Shown here: piece by piece, positions 10,109 to 18,181 of the stretch
How positions within the stretch are numbered: the first letter of the stretch is position 1
How the letters are laid out: each line of letters opens with the position of its first letter
Assembly (NCBI GenBank): GCA_020636255.1
Contig: JACJYE010000008.1
Location: 124,001-188,000 of the forward strand
Direction: 5' to 3'
DNA length: 64,000 nt
Source of the DNA: Lewinellaceae bacterium
Lineage (GTDB): Bacteria; Bacteroidota; Bacteroidia; Chitinophagales; Saprospiraceae
Position numbers and translations under genes: made by a program
Notes under the pieces: generated by a model
What the model saw: only the letters and a program-made list of their open reading frames with translations
What the model was told of the DNA's origin: nothing
The model's database searches: none

Positions 10109-12283
10109 ATGATACAAAACCAACCCAAGTACCGGCTCCTTTGGATATTCCTTTGCCTGCCTTTATTCCTGGCCGCGCAGGGCATCACTGGCGACTGGCA
10201 TGGACTGCTTGAAATTCCAGGCTCTCCGCTGCGCCTGGTGCTGCACATCCAGAGCAGCCCCGACGGGTACACGGCGACCATCGACAGCCCGGACCAGGAC
10301 GCTTTTGGCATGCCTGTACCTCAGTTCCGTTACGACCATCCCCAGGCCTTTTTCGCCATCCCAAACCTCGGGGTACAATACAATGGAACGGCCAATGCGG
10401 ATTTCACGGAGATCCGGGGCCTTTTCACCCAGGGCAGCCTCAACCTGGCGCTGGTTTTAGGCCGGGAAGCCGTCAAAGCCCCGAAAAAACCGGATTCCTA
10501 TCTGGAAGAGCGCTATTCCGAAAAAGAAGTATACATCCCCATGCGCGATGGTGTACGGCTGTATACTTCCATCGTAAGCCCTAAAGATACCACCAGGGAC
10601 TACCCTATCCTGATGGTGCGAACGCCTTATAGCGTAGCACCTTACGGAGAAGGGAAGTTCCCGTATAACCTGAGGGCCTATCCGCAACTTGTTGAAGAAG
10701 GCTATATTTTCGTCTTCCAGGATGTGCGCGGCAAGTACATGAGCGAAGGAGCGTACGTCAACGTCCGGCCTTACATCCCGAACAAAAAAGGCAATGAGAT
10801 CGATGAAAGCAGCGACACCTATGACAGCATGGACTGGCTGACTAAAAATGTGCCTCACAACAACGGCCGTATCGGCATATTCGGCATCTCCTATCCGGGA
10901 TTCTACGCAACGATGTCCATCCCCGATGCCCATCCCGCTCTGAAGGCCGTTTCGCCTCAGGCTCCGGTAACCGACTGGTTCATCGGGGATGATTTCCACC
11001 ACAATGGCGTTTTCTTCGTCATGGACGCTTTTGCCTTCTATTCCGGCTTCGGGAAACCGCGCCCCAAGCCGACCACAGAACACCCTTCCGGTTTCGACTG
11101 GCCGGTGGACGACAATTATCAGTTCTTCCTGGACGCCGGCCCTATTAAGAATCTGAATACCCGTTATTTAGGCGACTCCATCGGCTTCTGGAATGATTTG
11201 ATGAACCACCCCAACTACGATAATTTCTGGCAAGCCAGGAACCCCCGGCCGCATTTGAAAAACGTCCGCCCGGCCGTACTGACGGTCGGTGGGTTTTTCG
11301 ATGCAGAAGACAGTTTTGGCCCATTGGCGGTGTACAAGGCCATTGAAAAACAAAGCCCGCCCAGCACGGAGAACCGCCTGGTGATGGGCCCCTGGTACCA
11401 CGGCCAGTGGGCGGCAGGCGACGGCGAGCGTATGGGCAATATCTTCTGGGGCTTTAATTCGACGGACCATTACAAAAAGCTGGAAGCTCAGTTCTTCAGA
11501 TATTACCTCAAGGGAGAAGGAGCAATGGACATTCCCGAGGCCACGATCTTTGATACAGGCGCCAGCCAGTGGCTCAGCTTCGACACCTGGCCTCCCCGGA
11601 ACGCGGTGGAACGCAAACTATACCTGCAACCCGCCGGCGGCCTGGCTTTCACCCCACCCCAGGGCCATGACAGTTATGACGAATACGTTTGCGACCCTAT
11701 GAAACCCGTGCCTTATACCGAGGATGTCCATCTCAACAGAACCAGAGCCTATATGACCGACGACCAGCGCTTTGCCGCCCGCCGGCCCGATGTGATGGCC
11801 TACGAATCGGAAGTGCTGGAGGAAGATATCACCCTCACCGGCCCGCTCGTAGCCAACCTGTTCGTATCGACTACCGGCACCGATGCCGATTACGTCGTCA
11901 AACTGATCGATGTTTTCCCGGATGATATGGAGGGTTACCCGCAAAATGAGAAACAGGTGCCGATGGGCGGCTATCAGATGCTGGTCAGGGGAGAAATATT
12001 CCGGGGGCGCTACCGGAACAGCTTTGAAAAGCCGGAACCTTTTATACCCGGAAAGAGGGCCCAGGTGCGGTTCCAGATGCCGGACGTGGCCCATACTTTT
12101 AAAAAAGGGCATCGCATCATGATACAGGCCCAGAACTCATGGTTCCCGCTGGCAGACCGCAACCCACAGAAATTCGTGGATATCTATCATTGCGATGAGA
12201 AGGATTTCCAGAAAGCGACGCACCACATTTACCACGACGCGGAGCACCCCTCTTGTCTGGAAGTCACGGTATTGGAACGATGA
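10109..12283 (+). CDS. CocE/NonD-family (X-Pro dipeptidyl-peptidase S15-like) hydrolase, exported
   Basis: 724 residues with a signal peptide (FLCLPLFLAAQG). Residues about 25-125 form a beta-rich N-terminal module. The alpha/beta-hydrolase S15 domain follows, with nucleophile Ser261 in GISYPG, probable acid Asp398 in GGFFDAED, and His431 in GPWYHGQW. The C-terminal jelly-roll seen in X-Pro peptidases, cocaine esterase and alpha-amino-acid ester hydrolases starts near residue 560 (GPLVANLFVSTTGTDADYV). The family hydrolyses esters or amides; the GxSYxG motif and His context resemble alpha-amino-acid ester hydrolases and glutaryl-7-ACA acylases, but the substrate cannot be read from sequence. 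Probably periplasmic or secreted. It stands alone between pgi and the DUF4407 gene. Confidence 0.92.
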   Translation: MIQNQPKYRLLWIFLCLPLFLAAQGITGDWHGLLEIPGSPLRLVLHIQSSPDGYTATIDSPDQDAFGMPVPQFRYDHPQAFFAIPNLGVQYNGTANADFTEIRGLFTQGSLNLALVLGREAVKAPKKPDSYLEERYSEKEVYIPMRDGVRLYTSIVSPKDTTRDYPILMVRTPYSVAPYGEGKFPYNLRAYPQLVEEGYIFVFQDVRGKYMSEGAYVNVRPYIPNKKGNEIDESSDTYDSMDWLTKNVPHNNGRIGIFGISYPGFYATMSIPDAHPALKAVSPQAPVTDWFIGDDFHHNGVFFVMDAFAFYSGFGKPRPKPTTEHPSGFDWPVDDNYQFFLDAGPIKNLNTRYLGDSIGFWNDLMNHPNYDNFWQARNPRPHLKNVRPAVLTVGGFFDAEDSFGPLAVYKAIEKQSPPSTENRLVMGPWYHGQWAAGDGERMGNIFWGFNSTDHYKKLEAQFFRYYLKGEGAMDIPEATIFDTGASQWLSFDTWPPRNAVERKLYLQPAGGLAFTPPQGHDSYDEYVCDPMKPVPYTEDVHLNRTRAYMTDDQRFAARRPDVMAYESEVLEEDITLTGPLVANLFVSTTGTDADYVVKLIDVFPDDMEGYPQNEKQVPMGGYQMLVRGEIFRGRYRNSFEKPEPFIPGKRAQVRFQMPDVAHTFKKGHRIMIQAQNSWFPLADRNPQKFVDIYHCDEKDFQKATHHIYHDAEHPSCLEVTVLER

Positions 12284-12406
12284 CCAGATGTCGGTTTTCC
12301 GTCTATCCACTTGTGTAGTTTATCCGAAAAATTGAATATTGCCCCCTCAAAGCATCATTTTCGGAAAGCTTTTGCGTTACTATCCAGGATTAAAATTCAC
12401 CTGACA

Positions 12407-13540
12407 ATGAACAAAGTGAAGCGTTTTCTTTTGTCGTGTTCCGGCGTCGACCAGCAGATCCTCTCCACCTGCCCTACCGATGAGAACAAATATATAGGTA
12501 TTGGCGGCACGGTGCTGTTCACCGGGCTGCTGGCCTTTTTCTCCGCCGGTTACGCCATATATACGGTTTTCGATAATTACTTCTTCGCCATAGCCTTCGG
12601 CCTTATCTGGGGGCTGATGATCTTCAACCTGGACCGTTACATCGTATCCAGCATGAAGAGCAGGGGCTCCTTCGGGCGCGATTTTATCGTGGCTTTCCCC
12701 CGGCTCATCCTGGCCGTGCTGCTGGCCCTGGTCATCTCAAAACCACTGGAGCTGAAGATCTTCCAGAAGGAGATCAATGCCGAACTGGTCAGCATGGAAC
12801 AGGAGGTATACAAAGAGCAGGAAACCAAGCTCAAAAGCCGCTTCACAGGCCAGATCGCAGGCTATCAGAAGGAACTGAGCGGGCTGCAGGCGGAATTGGA
12901 AACGCTGGCCGCCAAACGCGACACCCTTAACCTGATGGCCATTCAGGAAGCCGACGGCACGGGCGGTTCCGGTAAGAAAAACCTGGGCCCTATCTACCGC
13001 ATCAAAAAGGCCAAGGCCGATGAAGCCCAGGCGGAATACGATGCCGGCAACGCGCGCATCATGCCGCTCATCGCCGAAAAACAGGAGGCCATCCGGCAAA
13101 CGGACAGCCTGATGCAGGCCGGCATCACCTCTCTGGAGCGCTCTTCCTTCGGCGGCATGGCCGCGCGTATGGAAGCGCTGCAACGCCTGGGTGAAAGGAG
13201 CAAAGCGATCTTCTTTGCCAATATTTTCATCATCCTGCTGTTCATCGCCATTGAAACGGCGCCCATCTTCGTAAAGCTGATCTCTCCGAGAAGCCCCTAC
13301 GATTACCTGCTCCACCAGCATGAACACGTCTTCGAAATGGACAACCTGGAAAAGGTCTCGCTCCTGCGAAACGCGACGCAGAACAAGGTGGAATTCGACA
13401 CCGCCACCGGCGTTTACCGCACCAGGAAGGAGATCGAGGTAGAGAAGGAACTCACCGATGTCTATCTGCAAAACAAAAAGGAAGCCCTCAAGAACAAACC
13501 GCTGGAGTGGATGCTGCCCTATGTAAAGGGAAAAATATGA
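12407..13540 (+). CDS. DUF4407 domain membrane protein
   Basis: 377 residues from the ATG at 12407 (MNKVKRFLLSCSGVD). An upstream in-frame ATG at 12311 would add 32 residues unlike the family N-terminus. The DUF4407 pattern is clear: LLSCSGVD..IL..CPTDENKY, then two hydrophobic helices (about 39-60 and 66-85), WGLMIFNLDRYIVSS, and a third helix near residues 105-120. A long charged coiled coil (about 125-265) follows, then a fourth helix (NIFIILLFIAIETAPIFVKL) and a cytoplasmic tail. Function of the family is unknown. It sits alone, 123 bp after the hydrolase gene. Confidence 0.88.
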   Translation: MNKVKRFLLSCSGVDQQILSTCPTDENKYIGIGGTVLFTGLLAFFSAGYAIYTVFDNYFFAIAFGLIWGLMIFNLDRYIVSSMKSRGSFGRDFIVAFPRLILAVLLALVISKPLELKIFQKEINAELVSMEQEVYKEQETKLKSRFTGQIAGYQKELSGLQAELETLAAKRDTLNLMAIQEADGTGGSGKKNLGPIYRIKKAKADEAQAEYDAGNARIMPLIAEKQEAIRQTDSLMQAGITSLERSSFGGMAARMEALQRLGERSKAIFFANIFIILLFIAIETAPIFVKLISPRSPYDYLLHQHEHVFEMDNLEKVSLLRNATQNKVEFDTATGVYRTRKEIEVEKELTDVYLQNKKEALKNKPLEWMLPYVKGKI

Positions 13541-13699
13541 CCGCCCGCCTGTAACAAGGGCTGTTAGCAGGAAGATTGGGAAGCGCAATTGCCTATGTCC
13601 TTCATTTTGGCTATCTTTTCCGCCGCATTTGGCACTTTAGCACAACGTGAAACAGCGCATAGCCAAGCAGCATTTTCCCAAAATCAGTGATTGACCGTG

Positions 13700-14911
13700 A
13701 TGCCGAAGACGAATTTCCTGCGGATTTTTGCCATACTGTTACTTAGCCCTCTGCTCGCTGCTGCCAAGCCGGATTATTTCCAGGCCACAGCCCTATCCGG
13801 CGATGGGGTGTATTCCCTGCTGCGCAGGTATGAGCTCGACCAGCACTCCTGCAATTTTGAACAATTCTACGGCCTCAACAACCTGAAGCGCAATGCCCAC
13901 CTGGTCGTCGGCCGCAAATACTTCCTGCCCGTCATGGTCTATGCCTTCAACGGCAAAACGATCCGTTCGAGCATCGGCATCACCGACTGGAACGTTGCTG
14001 TGCGCATTCAGGAGTACAACGAGCTGATGCTGGAACGCAAGCTCCGGGAAACGTCCTTCAAAAAAGACCGCATCCTTTGGGTGCCTTACCACGAGCTGAA
14101 CTGCCCCGAACCCGACCTCGAGATCCCATCACCGGTCAGCGCTTCGCCGGAAGAGGAAGGCGCAGCCTCCGGAGCGGCCGGCGGCAACCGCAAATTTCCC
14201 ATTTTTGGCCCTAAATATGCCTATACGCCCCTGGCCAGCAACAAGCTCAAGGGCAAGGTCTATTACATCGTCAGCGGGCATGGCGGGCCCGACCCCGGGG
14301 CCATGGGGCGGCGCGGCAACCACACCCTCTGCGAAGACGAATACGCCTACGACGTGGCCCTGCGCCTCTGTCGCAACCTGGTCGCCCACGGCGCCACCGC
14401 CTATATGATCACCAGGGACCCCAACGACGGCATCCGCGACGAAGAATTCCTCGACTGCGACTACGACGAGATCGTCTGGGGGGAGTCTACCATTCCCAGG
14501 CAGCAGAAGCCCAGGCTGTTCCAACGCTCCGACGTCATCAACGACCTCTATGAGCGCAACCGCCTGGCCGGCGTCACCGACCAGGCCGCTATCATCATCC
14601 ACGTCGACTCCCGCAACAAAGGGGAGCGCACCGACGTATTTTTTTACCACCATTCCAGCAGCGAGGAAAGCCGCGCCCTGGCCCTGCGCCTGCACCGGGC
14701 GCTCAAGGCCAAATACCAGCAATACCGCTCCGGCGGCGCCTACCACGGAACGGTCAACGCCCGCGACCTGCACATGCTCCGGGAAACCAAAGTAAAATCG
14801 GCCTATATCGAACTGGCCAATATCCGCAATACCTTCGACCAGCAAAGGATCATCATACCCAGCAACCGCCAGTACCTTGCCGACTGGTTGCTGGAAGGCC
14901 TGCTGCAGTAA
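13700..14911 (+). CDS. N-acetylmuramoyl-L-alanine amidase (Amidase_3) with N-terminal LysM-like region
   Basis: 403 residues from the ATG at 13700 (a TTG nine bases earlier is also in frame). A signal peptide (FLRIFAILLLSPLLAAA) is followed by a region that reads like LysM modules (YSLLRRYELDQHSCNFEQFYGLN and a second, weaker unit). The catalytic amidase begins near residue 190. It has the zinc-ligand pattern of Amidase_3: His in SGHGGPDPGAMG, Glu in CEDEYAYDVA, His in IIIHVDSRN, and the catalytic Glu in SAYIELANIRN. It should cleave the MurNAc-L-Ala bond of peptidoglycan in the periplasm. murQ begins 23 bp downstream on the same strand, so the two are probably co-transcribed and linked to wall turnover. 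Confidence 0.9.
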   Translation: MPKTNFLRIFAILLLSPLLAAAKPDYFQATALSGDGVYSLLRRYELDQHSCNFEQFYGLNNLKRNAHLVVGRKYFLPVMVYAFNGKTIRSSIGITDWNVAVRIQEYNELMLERKLRETSFKKDRILWVPYHELNCPEPDLEIPSPVSASPEEEGAASGAAGGNRKFPIFGPKYAYTPLASNKLKGKVYYIVSGHGGPDPGAMGRRGNHTLCEDEYAYDVALRLCRNLVAHGATAYMITRDPNDGIRDEEFLDCDYDEIVWGESTIPRQQKPRLFQRSDVINDLYERNRLAGVTDQAAIIIHVDSRNKGERTDVFFYHHSSSEESRALALRLHRALKAKYQQYRSGGAYHGTVNARDLHMLRETKVKSAYIELANIRNTFDQQRIIIPSNRQYLADWLLEGLLQ

Positions 14912-14934
14912 GCGGGCCGAAACCTAACCTCAAT

Positions 14935-15756
14935 ATGGACAGAATAACCGAGCAACCATCCCCCTACCGCCATTTGGAGCAGATGCCCGTAGAGGATATC
15001 CTGCGCAACATCAACCAGGAGGACCAAACCGTACCGCTGGCCGTTGGGCGCGCTATTCCCAGCATAAGCCCGCTGGTTGAGCTGATCGTCGAAAAAATGA
15101 AGGATGGCGGCAGGCTGTTCTACCTGGGCGCCGGCACCAGCGGCAGGCTGGGCATCCTCGACGCATCGGAATGCCCCCCTACCTACGGCGTGCCCGACGA
15201 CTGGGTGATCGGGTTGATCGCAGGCGGAGAAATAGCGATCCGAAAGGCCGTAGAGTTTGCGGAGGACAGCCATACCCAGGCCTGGGAAGACCTCAGGGCG
15301 TATTTCGTCAATGAGCAGGACGTGGTGGTCGGCATTGCCGCTTCGGGCACTACACCCTACGTCGTACACGGCCTGCGCAGCTGCCGCGAACACGGCATCA
15401 CCACAGCCTGCATTACCTGCAACCCCGGCGCCCCGGTGGCCGCACAGGCCGACTTTCCGATCGAGGTCGTTGTCGGGCCGGAGTTCGTAACCGGCAGCAC
15501 CCGAATGAAATCGGGTACCGCCCAGAAGCTGGTGCTCAACATGATCAGCACCAGCGTGATGATAGGCCTGGGCCGGGTGCTGGACAACAAGATGGTGGAT
15601 ATGAAACTGAGCAACAACAAGCTCCTGGAACGAGGCGCAAAGATCATACAACACAACCTGCACATAGATTATGAGCCTGCCCTGGAGCTGCTGAAGAAAC
15701 ACGGCAGCGTGCGCAAAGCGCTGGAAGCAGGAAGCCTGATGAAACCCGGTGAATAG
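14935..15756 (+). CDS. murQ: N-acetylmuramic acid 6-phosphate etherase
   Basis: 273 residues, near the normal family length. The enzyme splits the lactyl ether of MurNAc-6-phosphate to GlcNAc-6-phosphate and D-lactate in the cytoplasm, a step in peptidoglycan recycling. Diagnostic motifs: N-terminal TEQ, GAGTSGRLGILDASE near residue 66, ECPPTYGVP, GIAASGTTPYV, and GSTRMKSGTAQKL. The SIS fold is complete. It lies 23 bp after the exported amidase, consistent with a small cell-wall degradation and salvage operon; no MurNAc kinase or PTS is visible nearby. Confidence 0.97.
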   Translation: MDRITEQPSPYRHLEQMPVEDILRNINQEDQTVPLAVGRAIPSISPLVELIVEKMKDGGRLFYLGAGTSGRLGILDASECPPTYGVPDDWVIGLIAGGEIAIRKAVEFAEDSHTQAWEDLRAYFVNEQDVVVGIAASGTTPYVVHGLRSCREHGITTACITCNPGAPVAAQADFPIEVVVGPEFVTGSTRMKSGTAQKLVLNMISTSVMIGLGRVLDNKMVDMKLSNNKLLERGAKIIQHNLHIDYEPALELLKKHGSVRKALEAGSLMKPGE

Positions 15757-15761
15757 CCTTT

Positions 15762-16178
15762 TTAGCCATACTTCTGCTTCAGGTACTGCACCGATTCCTC
15801 TACCAGTTCTTTCAGTACCCCCTGGTCCACATCCTCCAGCTTATTGAGGTATAGGCAGGCCTTGCCGGTTTTGTATTTCCCCAGCCGGGCCATCAGCTCA
15901 TCGTGGCGGCTGAAGCCGGCCATGATGTACAAGGTGAGGTTCTGCTTGCGCGGCGAGAAGCCGGTGAGGAACCAGTCGCCTTCCCTGCCGCTTTCGTATC
16001 TGTAATGATAATCTCCGAAGCCGACGATGCTGGGGCCCCACATTTTAGGGAGGGCGCCGGTTACTTCCTTCATAAGTGCGGCGATGGCATAGGCGTCGCG
16101 GCGCTTCTTTTCATTTTCGATAGTATCGAGGAAAGCCTCGACACTGTTGTCGTTGGGCTGGGTTTTGAGCTCTGCCAT
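15762..16178 (-). CDS. DUF1801 domain protein
   Basis: 138 residues. The sequence follows the YdhG-like DUF1801 pattern: a helical N-terminus, MKEVTGALPKMWGPSIVGFGDYHYRYESG, FLTGFSPRKQNLTLYIM, and a C-terminal KACLYLNKLEDVDQGVLKELV block. The fold is that of small iron-chaperone-like/YdhG proteins; no molecular function is established. It converges with murQ, with only 5 bp between the stop codons. Confidence 0.85.
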   Translation of the reverse strand: MAELKTQPNDNSVEAFLDTIENEKKRRDAYAIAALMKEVTGALPKMWGPSIVGFGDYHYRYESGREGDWFLTGFSPRKQNLTLYIMAGFSRHDELMARLGKYKTGKACLYLNKLEDVDQGVLKELVEESVQYLKQKYG

Positions 16179-16229
16179 TGGTGGGTGATTTTGAGCAACA
16201 ATTTAACAAAATAACTCCATTACGCCCAA

Positions 16230-17057
16230 TCACCCAATCCCATTATGCAACCCGGCATACGCCCTGCACCTGTCCCAGTCGGCCTGGAAATATTGCCGAA
16301 CTTTTTCCAGTTCCGCCTTAGAGATCAGCGGCTCGGGGCTTATCCAGGATTCGGGAAGCAACAGGGAGGGATACAGGATGGTATAACAGGCCAGCATGCG
16401 GCTGCGCCGTTGCAGCCAGAATAATAAGGGCTGTTTGGAAAAAACGGGCGGCTGTTCGCCGAACAGGGCGCGCGCCACCTTGCGCATCACCTTGAGCTGT
16501 TTCTCGTTGTACGAGCGGTGGACTGCCGACAGGGAGATGTCTTCCCTGTTGTAAGTGGCGCCGGCAAATCCGGCGATCTTGTCAAAAAAGGCCCAGGGGT
16601 CCTCCCGGAGTTCGTCGTAAAACAGCACCAGCGGGCGGGTATTGAAGTATCGCTCCAACACTTCAAGGTTGGTATAGAAGGTGGCGTGTTTGCGCTTCCA
16701 AAGTCCGGTATCGCCTTCTACGTCGAAAAAGCCGGTGAAGGGCAGATGTCCGCCGTTTTTAACGTACCGGCGGTACTGGGAAGCGATCCAGCTATCGTTG
16801 CGGCGCAGGATGATGATGGGCCTGGCGTGCGGGTAAAAAGAGGAGAACCACTTTACCTCCTCCTCCAGTTGCTGGTCGAACTCCCGGGAAACGAAATACC
16901 GCCCGTACTCGCCCTTTTTTATGATGCCTGGCGAGCGCCGGTAGCGATTGGTCGGGATGTAGTGAATACCCTGAAGTTTCGGGAAAAAACGGTGCTGCAG
17001 GTAGGTAGAAGCTACCTTTCCCAGGCCAACATGGAAGTATATCTCGGGATGCTGCAT
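16230..17057 (-). CDS. Sulfotransferase-like protein
   Basis: 275 residues with features of the PAPS-dependent sulfotransferase fold. FHVGLGKVASTYLQHRFF (residues about 8-25) corresponds to the 5'-phosphosulfate-binding loop, and IILRRNDSWIASQYRRYV (about 80-98) to the 3'-phosphate-binding segment with Arg and Ser. A later LVLFYDELREDPWAFFDKIAGF block is also typical. It probably transfers sulfate to a carbohydrate or other acceptor, though the acceptor cannot be predicted and activity is inferred. No glycan cluster surrounds it. Confidence 0.75.
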   Translation of the reverse strand: MQHPEIYFHVGLGKVASTYLQHRFFPKLQGIHYIPTNRYRRSPGIIKKGEYGRYFVSREFDQQLEEEVKWFSSFYPHARPIIILRRNDSWIASQYRRYVKNGGHLPFTGFFDVEGDTGLWKRKHATFYTNLEVLERYFNTRPLVLFYDELREDPWAFFDKIAGFAGATYNREDISLSAVHRSYNEKQLKVMRKVARALFGEQPPVFSKQPLLFWLQRRSRMLACYTILYPSLLLPESWISPEPLISKAELEKVRQYFQADWDRCRAYAGLHNGIG

Positions 17058-17121
17058 GCGGAAGTTCTCGGTTTTTCGTAAACACTTGCCCTGCTTTCGG
17101 GCATCAAAAAAAAATACGCCC

Positions 17122-18000
17122 CTACCCCACCCGCACAGAGGTCATCGTCAGGGAACCGGCCATAGGGGTATCGTTGAAGAAAGATACTGCTTCGCCTTTA
17201 TCCTGCAACCCGAGGATGTACAACAGAGGATAGTAATGGTCGGGAGTAGGTATGGCCAGTTGTGCAGCCTTTCCAAAGCTTTGGTAGTCGATCAAAGGCT
17301 GGTGGTTGCCATCGGCGATATGCGACTTAAATGCCTCGTTCATTTCCAATGCCCAGTCGAAACCGAAAGGCGTATCGATCTTGTCCCAGGCTACCATCCT
17401 CAGGTTGTGCACCATATTGCCGCTGCCGATGATGAGCACGCCTTTTTTGCGGAGTGCCGACAGGGCGCGCGCCAGTTCGTAGTGGTATTGAGCGGGTTTG
17501 TGGTAGTCGATGCTCAGCTGAAGGGCCGGGATATTGGCCTCGGGATACATGTGGCGGATCACCGTCCAGGTGCCGTGGTCGAGGCCCCAGTCGTGATCGA
17601 GGCCCACTTCTGTCTGGGTGAACAACCCGGCGGTTTCCCTGGCCAGGGCGGGGTCGCCGGGTGCAGGGTATTCTACTTCGAACAACTGTTTGGGAAAGCC
17701 CCCGAAGTCGTGGATCGTCGGAGGCGCTTCCATAGCAGTGACATGGGTGCCGCGCGTGAGCCAGTGGGCCGAAACGCAGAGCACGGCCTTAGGCTCCGGG
17801 ATCTCGCGCCCCATCTGCCTCCAGCGGCGGCTGAACGCATTATCCTCAATACCGTTCATCGGCGAACCGTGGCCGACGAAGAGCATGGGCATCATCACGT
17901 CCTGTTCATCCAGCTTCTCGGAAAGAGAATGCAGTGCTTTCAACGACATTGAACCTAGTATTACTGTTGAAGATATTTGTATGAACTGCCGGCGCTTCAT
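17122..18000 (-). CDS. ygiD: 4,5-DOPA-extradiol-dioxygenase-like protein (YgiD/LigB family)
   Basis: 292 residues. The LigB-type extradiol dioxygenase core shows the metal-site motifs MLFVGHGSPMNGIEDN, VLCVSAHWLTRGTHVTAM, APPTIHDFGGFP and IIGSGNMVHNLR, all matching the YgiD/DODA group, which opens the catechol ring of L-DOPA or similar substrates. The N-terminus (MKRRQFIQISSTVILG) resembles a Tat-like or uncleaved signal, unusual for this mostly cytoplasmic family but common in Bacteroidota homologues. It runs divergently from the hybrid sensor gene. Confidence 0.9.
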   Translation of the reverse strand: MKRRQFIQISSTVILGSMSLKALHSLSEKLDEQDVMMPMLFVGHGSPMNGIEDNAFSRRWRQMGREIPEPKAVLCVSAHWLTRGTHVTAMEAPPTIHDFGGFPKQLFEVEYPAPGDPALARETAGLFTQTEVGLDHDWGLDHGTWTVIRHMYPEANIPALQLSIDYHKPAQYHYELARALSALRKKGVLIIGSGNMVHNLRMVAWDKIDTPFGFDWALEMNEAFKSHIADGNHQPLIDYQSFGKAAQLAIPTPDHYYPLLYILGLQDKGEAVSFFNDTPMAGSLTMTSVRVG

Positions 18001-18181
18001 AAAGTTCTATTGGTTTTCAATCTTTCAGGCCAAATTACGCCTCTTTTGTACCTTAGTAGTGTTCAAAAAAACAAGTTCTCCATTGGAGGTTTTGAACGTT
18101 ACTTTACAAATCTATTCCAACGGGGCCAGTACTCCCCCGCCGGGGTTACCTTATGCCCTGCCGGCAAATATAGCAAGAGCA

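Noticed and set aside
12737..13588. 283-codon minus-strand ORF over the DUF4407 gene
   Set aside because: Shadow of the coding strand; no recognisable domain, while the plus strand has a clear DUF4407 pattern.
17618..18181. N-terminal extension of the hybrid sensor back to 17618
   Set aside because: It overlaps the well-supported ygiD gene on the other strand, and the signal/anchor segment follows ATG 18182.
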